A program made the position numbers and the translations under genes. Positions 25,343 through 32,982 of a stretch of 48,797 nt of DNA are shown here, in pieces (positions within the stretch are counted from its first letter, which is position 1; every line of letters begins with the position of its first letter). A model generated the notes under the pieces. That model did not search any database. It was not told where the DNA came from and was given only the letters and a program-made list of their open reading frames with translations. Source of the stretch: Blautia sp. (lineage in GTDB: Bacteria > Bacillota > Clostridia > Lachnospirales > Lachnospiraceae); contig JALEHU010000126.1 of NCBI GenBank assembly GCA_022770365.1, positions 1 through 48,797 of the forward strand, in the 5' to 3' direction.

Positions 25343-28321
25343 ATGAATAGAAATCGAAAAATCGTAACAGCAGCCCTCGCCGCAGGAATGTCTGCAGTCA
25401 TCGGTGTAAGTCCGGCTCTGGCTGCAGGAAATACAGCCGGAAACGAGATTACAAAGGAAGAAACCGTATATGTAAATGCAGATGCAGATGGAACGGTGCA
25501 GGAGATCATAGTTTCAGATTGGCTGAAAAATTCCGGCGGAGCAGGAACCGTAGAAGATGTTTCAGACCTGGAAAATATCAAAAATGTGAAGGGAAATGAA
25601 ACCTTCACCCAGGATGGCAAAAGCATCACCTGGAATACGGAAGATAATGACATTTATTATCAGGGAACCACAGATAAAGAGCTTCCGGTAGCTGTAAATA
25701 TCCGGTATTATCTTGACGGAAAAGAAATCTCCACGGAAGATCTGGCGGGGAAATCCGGGCACCTGAAAATGGCAGTTTCCTATATTAACAAAGAGAAAAA
25801 TGTCGAGAAAATCGATGGCAAAAACACAGATATTTATTCTCCGTTTGTCATGGTGACAGGGATGTTTCTTCCTGCAGAGAAATTCAAAAATGTGACAGTG
25901 GAAAACGGCAGGGTGATCTCCGATGGAAGCCGTGATATTGTGATCGGTTATGCCATTCCCGGTCTGAAAGAAAGTCTGAAGCTTGACGGGGAGCTGGAAA
26001 AAGAAATCGATATTCCGGAAAGCTTTACACTGGAAGCTGACGTGACAGAATGTGAAATTGATTCTACATTTACGGTTGGTCTGACGGACATACTGAAGGA
26101 TCTTGACCTGGAAGATGTGGATGAAATAGATGACCTGAAAGATGCGCTGAAGGAACTTTCCGATGCATCTGAGGAGCTGGTAAAAGGCAGCGGGGAGCTT
26201 TATGACGGAATCGGTACACTGTACAAGAAATATAAAGAATTTGCAGACGGCGTGAAGGAAATGCAGTCCGGAGCATCCAGGTTAAACGATGGTGCAAAAG
26301 AGCTGAAGTCAGGTGCAGATACGCTGGAAGATGGTGTTTATGCCTATACGTCCGGAGCAGACAGTCTTGTATCTGGAGTAAAAGAATATACCGGAGGAGT
26401 GGGAACGATTTCTGACAAAATCCGGGAATACGGATCAGGAGTGACGGCTTTTACAGCAGGAGTGAAATCCTATGTAAGCGGAAGCGAAAAAGTCACAGAA
26501 GGAGTATCTGGATACGTGGATGGTACAAATACTCTTGCGGATGGCATAACTCAGTTCGCAGCTCAGGCTGAGCCTTTAATGAACGGGCTTGAGCAGTTTG
26601 CACAGGGGAGCGGAAACTTTGCCGACGGTGCACAGGAATATGCGGATGGAACAAAGGAATTTGCCGATAAAGCGGGAGCTCTTGAAGCAGGTCTGGACAG
26701 TGCGCTGCAGGGAGTTGAAGAGTATACCACAGAAGGCGTGGGCAAAGTCAGAGAGGGAGTCAGTCAGTATACAGGAGCTGTCAGTCAGGCGGCAGAAGGA
26801 GCAGCAGCATTAAATGAAGGGGTATCGGCGCTTCCCCAGGCAATGGACACCATTGAAAATGGTCTTGGAAATACAGTCAGCGCAGCAGATGAGCTGGAAG
26901 AAAAAAGCGGGAGTCTTGCCGAAAGTCTGAACGGGATTGCCGGACAGATACGTGATGCAGCTGCTGCTTTGAGCAGTTCAGGAGCGGACGTGGATACTTC
27001 CGGTCTCACAAACGGGGCAGGAGCTGTGCAAAGCAGTATGGAAAGTGTACAGAGCGGTCTTGGTACTGTATCCGGCGGTCTGGATACAGCAAGTGCTGCC
27101 ATTGATGTCCTCAGCAGTATTGATACCTCACAGCTGGATGAGGGAACACAGGCGGCGATCAATGAGGCAATTGCAGACATTTCCAGTGGCGTGGGTACAG
27201 CAAGAGGCGGTGTGGACACTGCGCAGTCCGGGGCTGCTGGGGCAGGTGACGGAGCCGGTGCCATTGCGGATGCGGCAGGGCAGATTGCAAATGCTGTAAG
27301 TCAGGCGGGAGATGCCTCTGCGCTTGCAGATACTTTGAACAGCGCGGCAGCAGGAATTGAAGCCTGTGCATCCGGAACTTCTCAGATTTCCGGAGGAATC
27401 GGACAGCTCGGAGACAGCCTGAGCAGCCTGCAATCCGGAGTTTCTCAGGCATCAGCCGGGTTTTCTCAGGCATCAGCTGGAACAAAGAACTTAAATGAAG
27501 GGTTAAGTGCTCTGGCATCTGACACACAGCTTTCACGGGGAGTGGAGGAATTGTATGCAAAAGGACAGGAACTGAATGCAGGAGTACAGCAGCTTTCCGA
27601 AGCTTTGCCTCAGCTGCAGGACGCATCGTCAAGGCTGTCGCAAGGCGCACAGGAACTGAAAGAAGGTGCCTGCGCACTGAAAGATGGATATTATGGAGAA
27701 AATGGTCTTCAGTCAGGAATTCAGACAGCTGCCGGTGCTTCTGACGCACTGGTAAAAGGAGCAGCGACCCTGAAATCTTCCGGCAAAGAACTGGCCAAAG
27801 GTGCAAAAGAGCTGCAGAGTAACAATTACAGCCTGCTTCTGGGAGCAAATCAGCTTGAATCTGCAACCAGACAACTGAACAGTGGTATTTCCGAAGTCAG
27901 CGGAGCAACGAACCAGCTATTAAGCGGAGCCAGCCAGCTGAGCGCGAACAGCAAATCTCTGAAAAACGGAGCCAGCCGGCTTGCTGACGGAAGCAGCACG
28001 CTTGCATCCGGAACAGCAAGTCTGGTAAGCGGAGTAAATCAGCTTGCCGATGGAAGCAAACAGGTACAGGATGGTATCAAAGAACTGAAAGACGGTGCGA
28101 AGGAGCTGAAAGAGGGACAGGAAAAATTCGACGGGGAAGGTATTCAGGAACTGAAGGATACTCTCGAGGATGGTCTGGATGCGATTCTTGACCGCCTGGA
28201 TGCACTGCAGTCCGATAATGTAACCTATACCAACTTTACGGATATAGACGGATCTATGGAAGGAGAAGTGAAGTTTATTATAGAGACAGCGCCGATAAAG
28301 ATTTCGAATGATGAAAAATAG
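25343..28321 (+). CDS. Large secreted heptad-repeat protein (YhgE/Pip-type repeats)
   Basis: This 992-aa protein starts at the ATG nine bases after AAGGAG. Residues 1-28 form a signal peptide ending in SPALAAG. A beta-rich N-terminal domain reaches about residue 245. From there to about 935 it consists of x-x-x-Leu-x-x-Gly heptads (LNDGAKELKSGADTLEDG is one run) of the kind found in YhgE/Pip proteins. These should form long helical bundles. The middle part is more Ala/Ser/Gly-rich. Unlike YhgE, no membrane helices follow: the end is a short acidic beta segment. It is therefore a free or loosely bound extracellular partner. Cotranscription with the MMPL gene suggests a periplasm-like conduit or adaptor across the thick wall, which is inference. 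Confidence 0.8.
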   Translation: MNRNRKIVTAALAAGMSAVIGVSPALAAGNTAGNEITKEETVYVNADADGTVQEIIVSDWLKNSGGAGTVEDVSDLENIKNVKGNETFTQDGKSITWNTEDNDIYYQGTTDKELPVAVNIRYYLDGKEISTEDLAGKSGHLKMAVSYINKEKNVEKIDGKNTDIYSPFVMVTGMFLPAEKFKNVTVENGRVISDGSRDIVIGYAIPGLKESLKLDGELEKEIDIPESFTLEADVTECEIDSTFTVGLTDILKDLDLEDVDEIDDLKDALKELSDASEELVKGSGELYDGIGTLYKKYKEFADGVKEMQSGASRLNDGAKELKSGADTLEDGVYAYTSGADSLVSGVKEYTGGVGTISDKIREYGSGVTAFTAGVKSYVSGSEKVTEGVSGYVDGTNTLADGITQFAAQAEPLMNGLEQFAQGSGNFADGAQEYADGTKEFADKAGALEAGLDSALQGVEEYTTEGVGKVREGVSQYTGAVSQAAEGAAALNEGVSALPQAMDTIENGLGNTVSAADELEEKSGSLAESLNGIAGQIRDAAAALSSSGADVDTSGLTNGAGAVQSSMESVQSGLGTVSGGLDTASAAIDVLSSIDTSQLDEGTQAAINEAIADISSGVGTARGGVDTAQSGAAGAGDGAGAIADAAGQIANAVSQAGDASALADTLNSAAAGIEACASGTSQISGGIGQLGDSLSSLQSGVSQASAGFSQASAGTKNLNEGLSALASDTQLSRGVEELYAKGQELNAGVQQLSEALPQLQDASSRLSQGAQELKEGACALKDGYYGENGLQSGIQTAAGASDALVKGAATLKSSGKELAKGAKELQSNNYSLLLGANQLESATRQLNSGISEVSGATNQLLSGASQLSANSKSLKNGASRLADGSSTLASGTASLVSGVNQLADGSKQVQDGIKELKDGAKELKEGQEKFDGEGIQELKDTLEDGLDAILDRLDALQSDNVTYTNFTDIDGSMEGEVKFIIETAPIKISNDEK

Positions 28322-28386
28322 TATCAGGATTAAAATATAATTTTTAGTGTCATAGAATTAAAACCGATTTCCTGTGAGGAATGATA

Positions 28387-28433
28387 GGGCTGTAAGAAAT
28401 CTCTGAAAAGGGATTTGTTGCAGCTCCTTTTTT
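28387..28433 (+). terminator. Intrinsic terminator after the heptad-repeat gene
   Basis: A long imperfect stem (left arm GGGCTGTAAGAAATC, right arm GATTTGTTGCAGCTC) with G-U pairs is followed by T6. Confidence 0.65.
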
Positions 28434-28525
28434 GCAGAATTTTGATGTCAACAGATTGCTTTGAAAAAACAAGAAACTATACAATATATACAATGATTAT
28501 TAAAATGATTTTTACAAAAGTGATA

Positions 28526-28554
28526 TTTACAGCGCAAAAGAATGGTGATATAAT
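28526..28554 (+). promoter_or_regulatory. Promoter of the mannoside-type operon
   Basis: TTTACA and TATAAT are 17 bases apart, with a TG before the -10 box (extended -10). The start codon is about 150 bases further on, which gives a long leader. The 28322-28703 gap also holds the terminator above and the inverted repeats below. Confidence 0.75.
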
Positions 28555-28587
28555 GTCATTATCAAGTGATTCGAGTGCAAATCAATA

Positions 28588-28674
28588 ATAATTAAATTGT
28601 AATTATAAAATAAATTTAATTATAGAATTTTTGATTTGTGTCGAACAAACTGTACCGTGCGTGAAGAGGTACAG
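28588..28674 (+). repeat. Two inverted repeats in the leader of the mannoside-type operon
   Basis: ATAATTAAATT (28588-28598) and AATTTAATTAT (28613-28623) are perfect 11-bp arms. CTGTACC (28650-28656) and GGTACAG (28668-28674) are perfect 7-bp arms with an 11-base spacer. They may be regulator sites or RNA structure. The second lies about 17 bases before the ribosome-binding site. Confidence 0.5.
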
Positions 28675-28703
28675 AAAAGTATATCTTAAAAAGGAGAATG
28701 GAT

Positions 28704-29996
28704 ATGAAAGCAAAAAAAATGATGGCATTATTGATGAGCGCTGCCTGTGTTACTTCTATGTGTGCCGGTGCATTTACCGTAGAGGCGGCTGAATCGACAG
28801 GAGAGGTTTTACACATGATGACTTATGTTGATCCTCAGTCGAATGACCCTGCTCAGGAAAAAATCTATGAGGTTTATGAGAAATTTACCGAAGATACCGG
28901 TATCGAGATCGAATATGAGATCGTACCATGGGATGAGTCCGAATCAAAGCTGGTTATTGCCAACCAGTCAGGAGCTGCTCCTGACATCGCACTGGTCAGC
29001 TCACAGAAACTGGCTTCCCTGGTGAATGCAGGTGCGCTTCAGCCGATGGATGAGTACATTGACAGAGACCTTAACAGAGACGACTTTGTGGAGGCTGTAT
29101 GGAATGCAGGAACTTACTCCGGAGACGGACAGGTATACTGTATGCTTTCCTCAGCACACACCAGAGGTATCTGGTATAACAAGAACTATGTATCAGATGA
29201 AGAAGCTCCGGAGACATGGGATGAAGTTGTTGAAGTAGCTAAGAAAGCTATGGCAGAGAATGAAGGCATTTACGGCTTCGGCTTCTGGGGAGGTTCTCAT
29301 TATGCAGCAGTTGAGCTGACGATTGGACCTCTGACCTGGGCAGGCGATGGACAGTTATCCAATCCGGAAGACGGATCTGCAGCATGGGCAAATCAGGAAG
29401 TGGCAGACGCTATCCAGTTTATGTCCGATTGCTACAATGTGCATAAGATCACACCGGAAATCTGTATGAATGTTTCCGATTACAGTACAGATGTAACTCA
29501 GCAGTTTGCGGCAGGCAACATCGCAATGATTCTTGACGGTTCCTACATCAAATCCAGACTGGAAGCATCTGATAACGCAGGTAATTTTGGATTCGTTCCG
29601 TATCCGGCTAAGACCGAAGGCGGTTCTCATCCTCACTTCTCCAATGGATGGGCATGGGGTATTCCGAGAAATGCAGAGAATCCTGATCTGGCATGGGAAT
29701 TCATCAAGTGGTTCAGCCAGACCGATATCCAGGTTCAGCACTCTTTAGTTGAGGGTGGTCTGCCTATCGTGAAAGCAGCAGCAGATGATCCTGCATTCAG
29801 TGATGAGCTTAGCCCGCTGTTCTTTGACAACCTTCAGTACGGCAGAAGCATGGATCCGTGGCTGTATTATCAGGAAGCACAGGAAACACTGGCAATCGCA
29901 GGTGCTACCTACTGTCTGGATCCTGAAAAACAGGATTTGAATGCTCTCCTGCAGGAATCACAGGATCAGTTTAATGATCAGTACTACAGTGAATAA
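28704..29996 (+). CDS. Carbohydrate ABC transporter substrate-binding protein, second operon
   Basis: This is a 430-aa family 1 sugar-binding protein. The second of two in-frame ATG codons is chosen, because AAGGAG touches the first. The signal peptide is MKAKK followed by a hydrophobic core. Cysteines at 15 and 21 do not sit in a clean lipobox, and a type I cleavage near TVEAAE looks at least as good. The mature part has the usual TYVDPQSND start, an EIEYEIVPWDESESK segment and the WAWGIPRNAENPDLAWEFI hinge motif. The following permeases, GH38 mannosidase and mannose-type isomerase suggest the ligand is an alpha-mannoside or a mannose-containing oligosaccharide. A strong terminator after it should make it the most abundant product of the operon. 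Confidence 0.9.
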   Translation: MKAKKMMALLMSAACVTSMCAGAFTVEAAESTGEVLHMMTYVDPQSNDPAQEKIYEVYEKFTEDTGIEIEYEIVPWDESESKLVIANQSGAAPDIALVSSQKLASLVNAGALQPMDEYIDRDLNRDDFVEAVWNAGTYSGDGQVYCMLSSAHTRGIWYNKNYVSDEEAPETWDEVVEVAKKAMAENEGIYGFGFWGGSHYAAVELTIGPLTWAGDGQLSNPEDGSAAWANQEVADAIQFMSDCYNVHKITPEICMNVSDYSTDVTQQFAAGNIAMILDGSYIKSRLEASDNAGNFGFVPYPAKTEGGSHPHFSNGWAWGIPRNAENPDLAWEFIKWFSQTDIQVQHSLVEGGLPIVKAAADDPAFSDELSPLFFDNLQYGRSMDPWLYYQEAQETLAIAGATYCLDPEKQDLNALLQESQDQFNDQYYSE

Positions 29997-30009
29997 GAAT
30001 TAGGGGATG

Positions 30010-30055
30010 TTGTGGGACATTTCCATGCTCCATGGAAATGTCCCACAATTTTTTT
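30010..30055 (+). terminator. Strong hairpin terminator or attenuator after the second binding protein
   Basis: A perfect 18-bp stem with a 3-base loop is followed by T7. The permeases downstream have no clear promoter of their own, so partial read-through is likely. Confidence 0.85.
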
Positions 30056-30121
30056 GCTTTTATTGTACCAAAAACCCATTGTAAATACCTTTGAAACCAT
30101 GGGAAAGGAGGAAAATATTAT

Positions 30122-31003
30122 ATGTTCCATACAAAGAAAACATCGAAGCTGCCCTATTTCCTTGTGGCTCCGGTAATGATTTTACTGCTCTTATTTTCCT
30201 ATCTGCCGTTTCCATATACATTATATTTGTCTGTAAATGAAACGAAGCCGATTACAGGAGAACTGCAGTTTGTAGGCATCAAAAATTTCAAACGGCTTTT
30301 CCGAAACAAAGATTTCTGGGAAAGCCTGGGAAACACAGGTTATTATGTGATTGTTACTACCATACTGGTGATCGTACTGGGTGTGATCGTAGCCCTGATC
30401 CTTAACAGTAAGATTAAGGGAACCAGTGTTTATATGTCTATTTTATTTGTTCCCTGGATCGTGTCGGACGTAGTTGCCGGTTTCTGTTGGAAATGGCTGT
30501 TAAATCCGGATTTCGGTCTTCTGAATGCCCTTTTTGAACCTTTTGGCATCCGAGCGAGCAATTTGCTTATGAAGCCGCAGTACGCCATGCTGAGTCTGAT
30601 CATGGTAACGGTATGGAAGCAATTGGCGTATTCTACCATTCTTCTTCTGGCGGGACTTCAGAACGTTTCCAACGATCTGATAGAAGCGTCGAAGCTGGAC
30701 GGATGTAATGGCTGGCAGTCTTTCTGGAGAATCACATTCCCTATCTTCAGCCCGATTTTACTTGTAACGGTGCTTCTGGATATGATCAACTTTATCAGTC
30801 AGTCCGGACTTGCGCTGGTGCTGACAGGCGGCGGCCCTTTGAGAAGTACGACAACGCTGGCGTTATATCTGTACGATGAAGCCTTTGATAACTTCAAGCT
30901 GACCAATGCCTCTACAATCTCCATGATGATGGCGCTTCTTAATATTGTCGTTGTTTGTTTATACTTTTATACCAATAAAAAGAGCAGAGAGAAGGTGGAC
31001 TGA
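30122..31003 (+). CDS. Sugar ABC transporter permease, second operon, first subunit
   Basis: This is a 293-aa MalF-type permease with about six membrane helices. The ATG follows AAAGGAGG by about ten bases. The first helix is YFLVAPVMILLLLFSYLPF. The EAA loop is EASKLDGCNGWQSFWRITFP, near residue 190, and the TGGGP motif follows before the last helices. As in the first operon, no ATPase gene accompanies the permeases, so a shared ATPase is expected. The stop codon overlaps the next start by one base (TGATG). Confidence 0.9.
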   Translation: MFHTKKTSKLPYFLVAPVMILLLLFSYLPFPYTLYLSVNETKPITGELQFVGIKNFKRLFRNKDFWESLGNTGYYVIVTTILVIVLGVIVALILNSKIKGTSVYMSILFVPWIVSDVVAGFCWKWLLNPDFGLLNALFEPFGIRASNLLMKPQYAMLSLIMVTVWKQLAYSTILLLAGLQNVSNDLIEASKLDGCNGWQSFWRITFPIFSPILLVTVLLDMINFISQSGLALVLTGGGPLRSTTTLALYLYDEAFDNFKLTNASTISMMMALLNIVVVCLYFYTNKKSREKVD

Positions 31004-31842
31004 TGAGACGGGGAAGTGCAAGAAAAATGGCAATAGGAGCAGGAAAGCATCTCATTATGGTGCTGGTTTCCATGTTCATGCTGCTCCCCCTTGTGTGGGG
31101 ACTGATAACCTCTTTTAAACCCCAGAGTGAGATCTTCAAATATCCGCCGAAATTTTTTACGGGACTGACTCTGGAAAATTATATTCAGGCGTTCCAGAGA
31201 GAAGGTCTGGGACGATATCTTGTGACGACCATCGCATTGGCTGTGATTTCTACAGTTATCGGAATCCTGTTTGCGACTTTTGCGGCTTACATTTTTTCAC
31301 GGTATTCATTCCGGGGAAAACTTTTCTGCACCACTTTTGTAGTGCTGCCTATGCTGATTCCGGGTCTTGTGAACCTGATTCCTTTGTTCAGTGTGTATTC
31401 CAGAATGGGTTTGAGAGATAACTTTATTGGACTGGTACTGTTGTATTTGCCCGGTATTATGCCATTTTCCATTATGGTACTTCAGAATTATCTGCGGGCG
31501 GTGCCGTTTACGCTGGAGGAAGCTGCAATGATTGACGGCTGCAGCCGGTGGCAGATTCTCACGAAGATTATTCTGCCGGTGATCGTTCCCGGCGTTATCG
31601 CAGTAGCTATGATTGGATTCGTAAATATCTGGAATGAGTTTATTATCACCTTGATCTTTACATCAGGCCGTGGGCTGCGTACTGTAACGCTGTCTCTGTT
31701 CTACATGGTGAATGCGAATAATGTGAATTACGGTGTCGTCTGTGCGGTGGCCTTTGTCAATATTATTCCGGTATTGATTATTTTCTTAATTTTCCGGAAG
31801 CAGTTTATCGGCTCTATGATCGATGGAGCAATCAAAGGATAG
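31003..31842 (+). CDS. Sugar ABC transporter permease, second operon, second subunit
   Basis: This is a 279-aa MalG-type permease with about six membrane helices. It starts in a TGATG overlap with the previous gene, so the two are translationally coupled. The EAA loop reads EAAMIDGCSRWQILTKIILP, and the C-terminus ends SMIDGAIKG, as expected for the subfamily. Together with the preceding subunit it should form the channel for the sugar bound by the protein encoded at 28704. The next gene, a URO-D-like protein, begins 12 bases after its stop, so transport and catabolism are cotranscribed. Confidence 0.9.
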   Translation: MRRGSARKMAIGAGKHLIMVLVSMFMLLPLVWGLITSFKPQSEIFKYPPKFFTGLTLENYIQAFQREGLGRYLVTTIALAVISTVIGILFATFAAYIFSRYSFRGKLFCTTFVVLPMLIPGLVNLIPLFSVYSRMGLRDNFIGLVLLYLPGIMPFSIMVLQNYLRAVPFTLEEAAMIDGCSRWQILTKIILPVIVPGVIAVAMIGFVNIWNEFIITLIFTSGRGLRTVTLSLFYMVNANNVNYGVVCAVAFVNIIPVLIIFLIFRKQFIGSMIDGAIKG

Positions 31843-31854
31843 GAGGAAATGCAA

Positions 31855-32952
31855 ATGACAGGAAGAGAACGTCTTTTGGCTGCTCTGGATCGGAAATGTC
31901 CGGACCGGCTGCCTGCAACAACTCATCATTTGATGGATTATTTTCTGAATACCTATATGGGCGGAACCGATAAGCAGACTTTTTTCCGGGAGATGGGACT
32001 GGATCCGATTTTCTGGGTAGATGATCTGATTTATACGGAAGAACAGCAGGAAAACTGGCGTATTGAGAAGGAAGAGCTCAGTGATCCTCAGTACCGCACC
32101 ATCCGCTATACCATACACACACCGGTAAAACCGCTGACGATGGTGCTTCAGTACAATCAATACACTCAGTGGCTGAAAGAACACCTATTAAAAGACAAAA
32201 AAGACATTGAAATCCTCGCACGGTATATGCCAAGCCCAAGAGCCGGACGGGAAACCGTGAACCGGGCGGCAAGTGAACACCCGGATTGCCTGATTCGCGG
32301 TACAGTGCCCTGCTTTGATATCTTTGGACAACCGGGATGCTGGCAGGATCTGGCCTGTATCTATGGCATCCAGGATTTGATCATGGAGACTTTCGATGAT
32401 CCGGAATGGGTGAAGGAAGCTCTTCAGATTTTACAGAAGAGGAAACTGGACTATATCGACACACTTGATGGATGTAAGTATGATATTCTTGAACTGGGAG
32501 GCGGTGATGCGTCTACCACCGTTATTTCCCCCGCAATTTTTGATGAGTTTGTAGCGCCCTTTGACGCACCTGTTGTTTCAGCTGTACAGAAAAAAGGAAT
32601 CCGTGTGGTATATCATACCTGCGGCGGTATGATGCCTATCCTGGAAAATATTGCAGATCTGGGTGTAAACGCGATGGAGACCTTTACCCCTGTAAATATG
32701 GGCGGAGATACGAATCTTGCGGAAGCAAAACAGAGAATCGGCAGCAGAGTCTGCATGATCGGCGGTTTTGACCAGTTCCATTATTTCACGGGATGTACGC
32801 CGGAAGATACCAGAAAGATGGTAAGACAGTGCTTTGAGGAAGCCGGAGAAGGCGGAGGCTTTATTCTTTCTCCGTCGGATCACTTCTTTGACGCGGATCC
32901 GGAACTGATTCGTGCTTTTGCGGACGAGGCGGCTCGTTGTATTTATAAATAA
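31855..32952 (+). CDS. Uroporphyrinogen-decarboxylase/MtaA-like protein, first copy
   Basis: This 365-aa protein has the URO-D fold also used by cobalamin- and zinc-dependent methyltransferases (MtaA, MtbA). The second of two close ATG codons is chosen because it lies eight bases after AGGAGG. It opens with MTGRERLLAALDRK, the usual URO-D-like start. H254 and C256, in VVYHTCGGMMPIL, match the His-x-Cys zinc motif of the methyltransferases. The later position where those have a Cys reads SPSDHFF here. Residues for porphyrinogen decarboxylation are not evident, and no haem gene is nearby. It lies between the sugar permeases and the alpha-mannosidase, so a role in sugar metabolism is likely. Removal of a methyl group is one guess. 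The reaction is unknown. Confidence 0.8.
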   Translation: MTGRERLLAALDRKCPDRLPATTHHLMDYFLNTYMGGTDKQTFFREMGLDPIFWVDDLIYTEEQQENWRIEKEELSDPQYRTIRYTIHTPVKPLTMVLQYNQYTQWLKEHLLKDKKDIEILARYMPSPRAGRETVNRAASEHPDCLIRGTVPCFDIFGQPGCWQDLACIYGIQDLIMETFDDPEWVKEALQILQKRKLDYIDTLDGCKYDILELGGGDASTTVISPAIFDEFVAPFDAPVVSAVQKKGIRVVYHTCGGMMPILENIADLGVNAMETFTPVNMGGDTNLAEAKQRIGSRVCMIGGFDQFHYFTGCTPEDTRKMVRQCFEEAGEGGGFILSPSDHFFDADPELIRAFADEAARCIYK

Positions 32953-32982
32953 AGAAGAGACATAAGGAGGCTCTTTGCGTAA

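Noticed and set aside
26200-28100. Repetitive DNA that could suggest a repeat array or CRISPR
   Set aside because: The periodicity is that of coding heptads in the secreted repeat protein; there are no identical repeats with unique spacers.
28526-28703. CcpA (cre) site before the mannoside operon
   Set aside because: No good match to the WTGNAANCGNWNNCA pattern was seen by eye in the promoter or leader.
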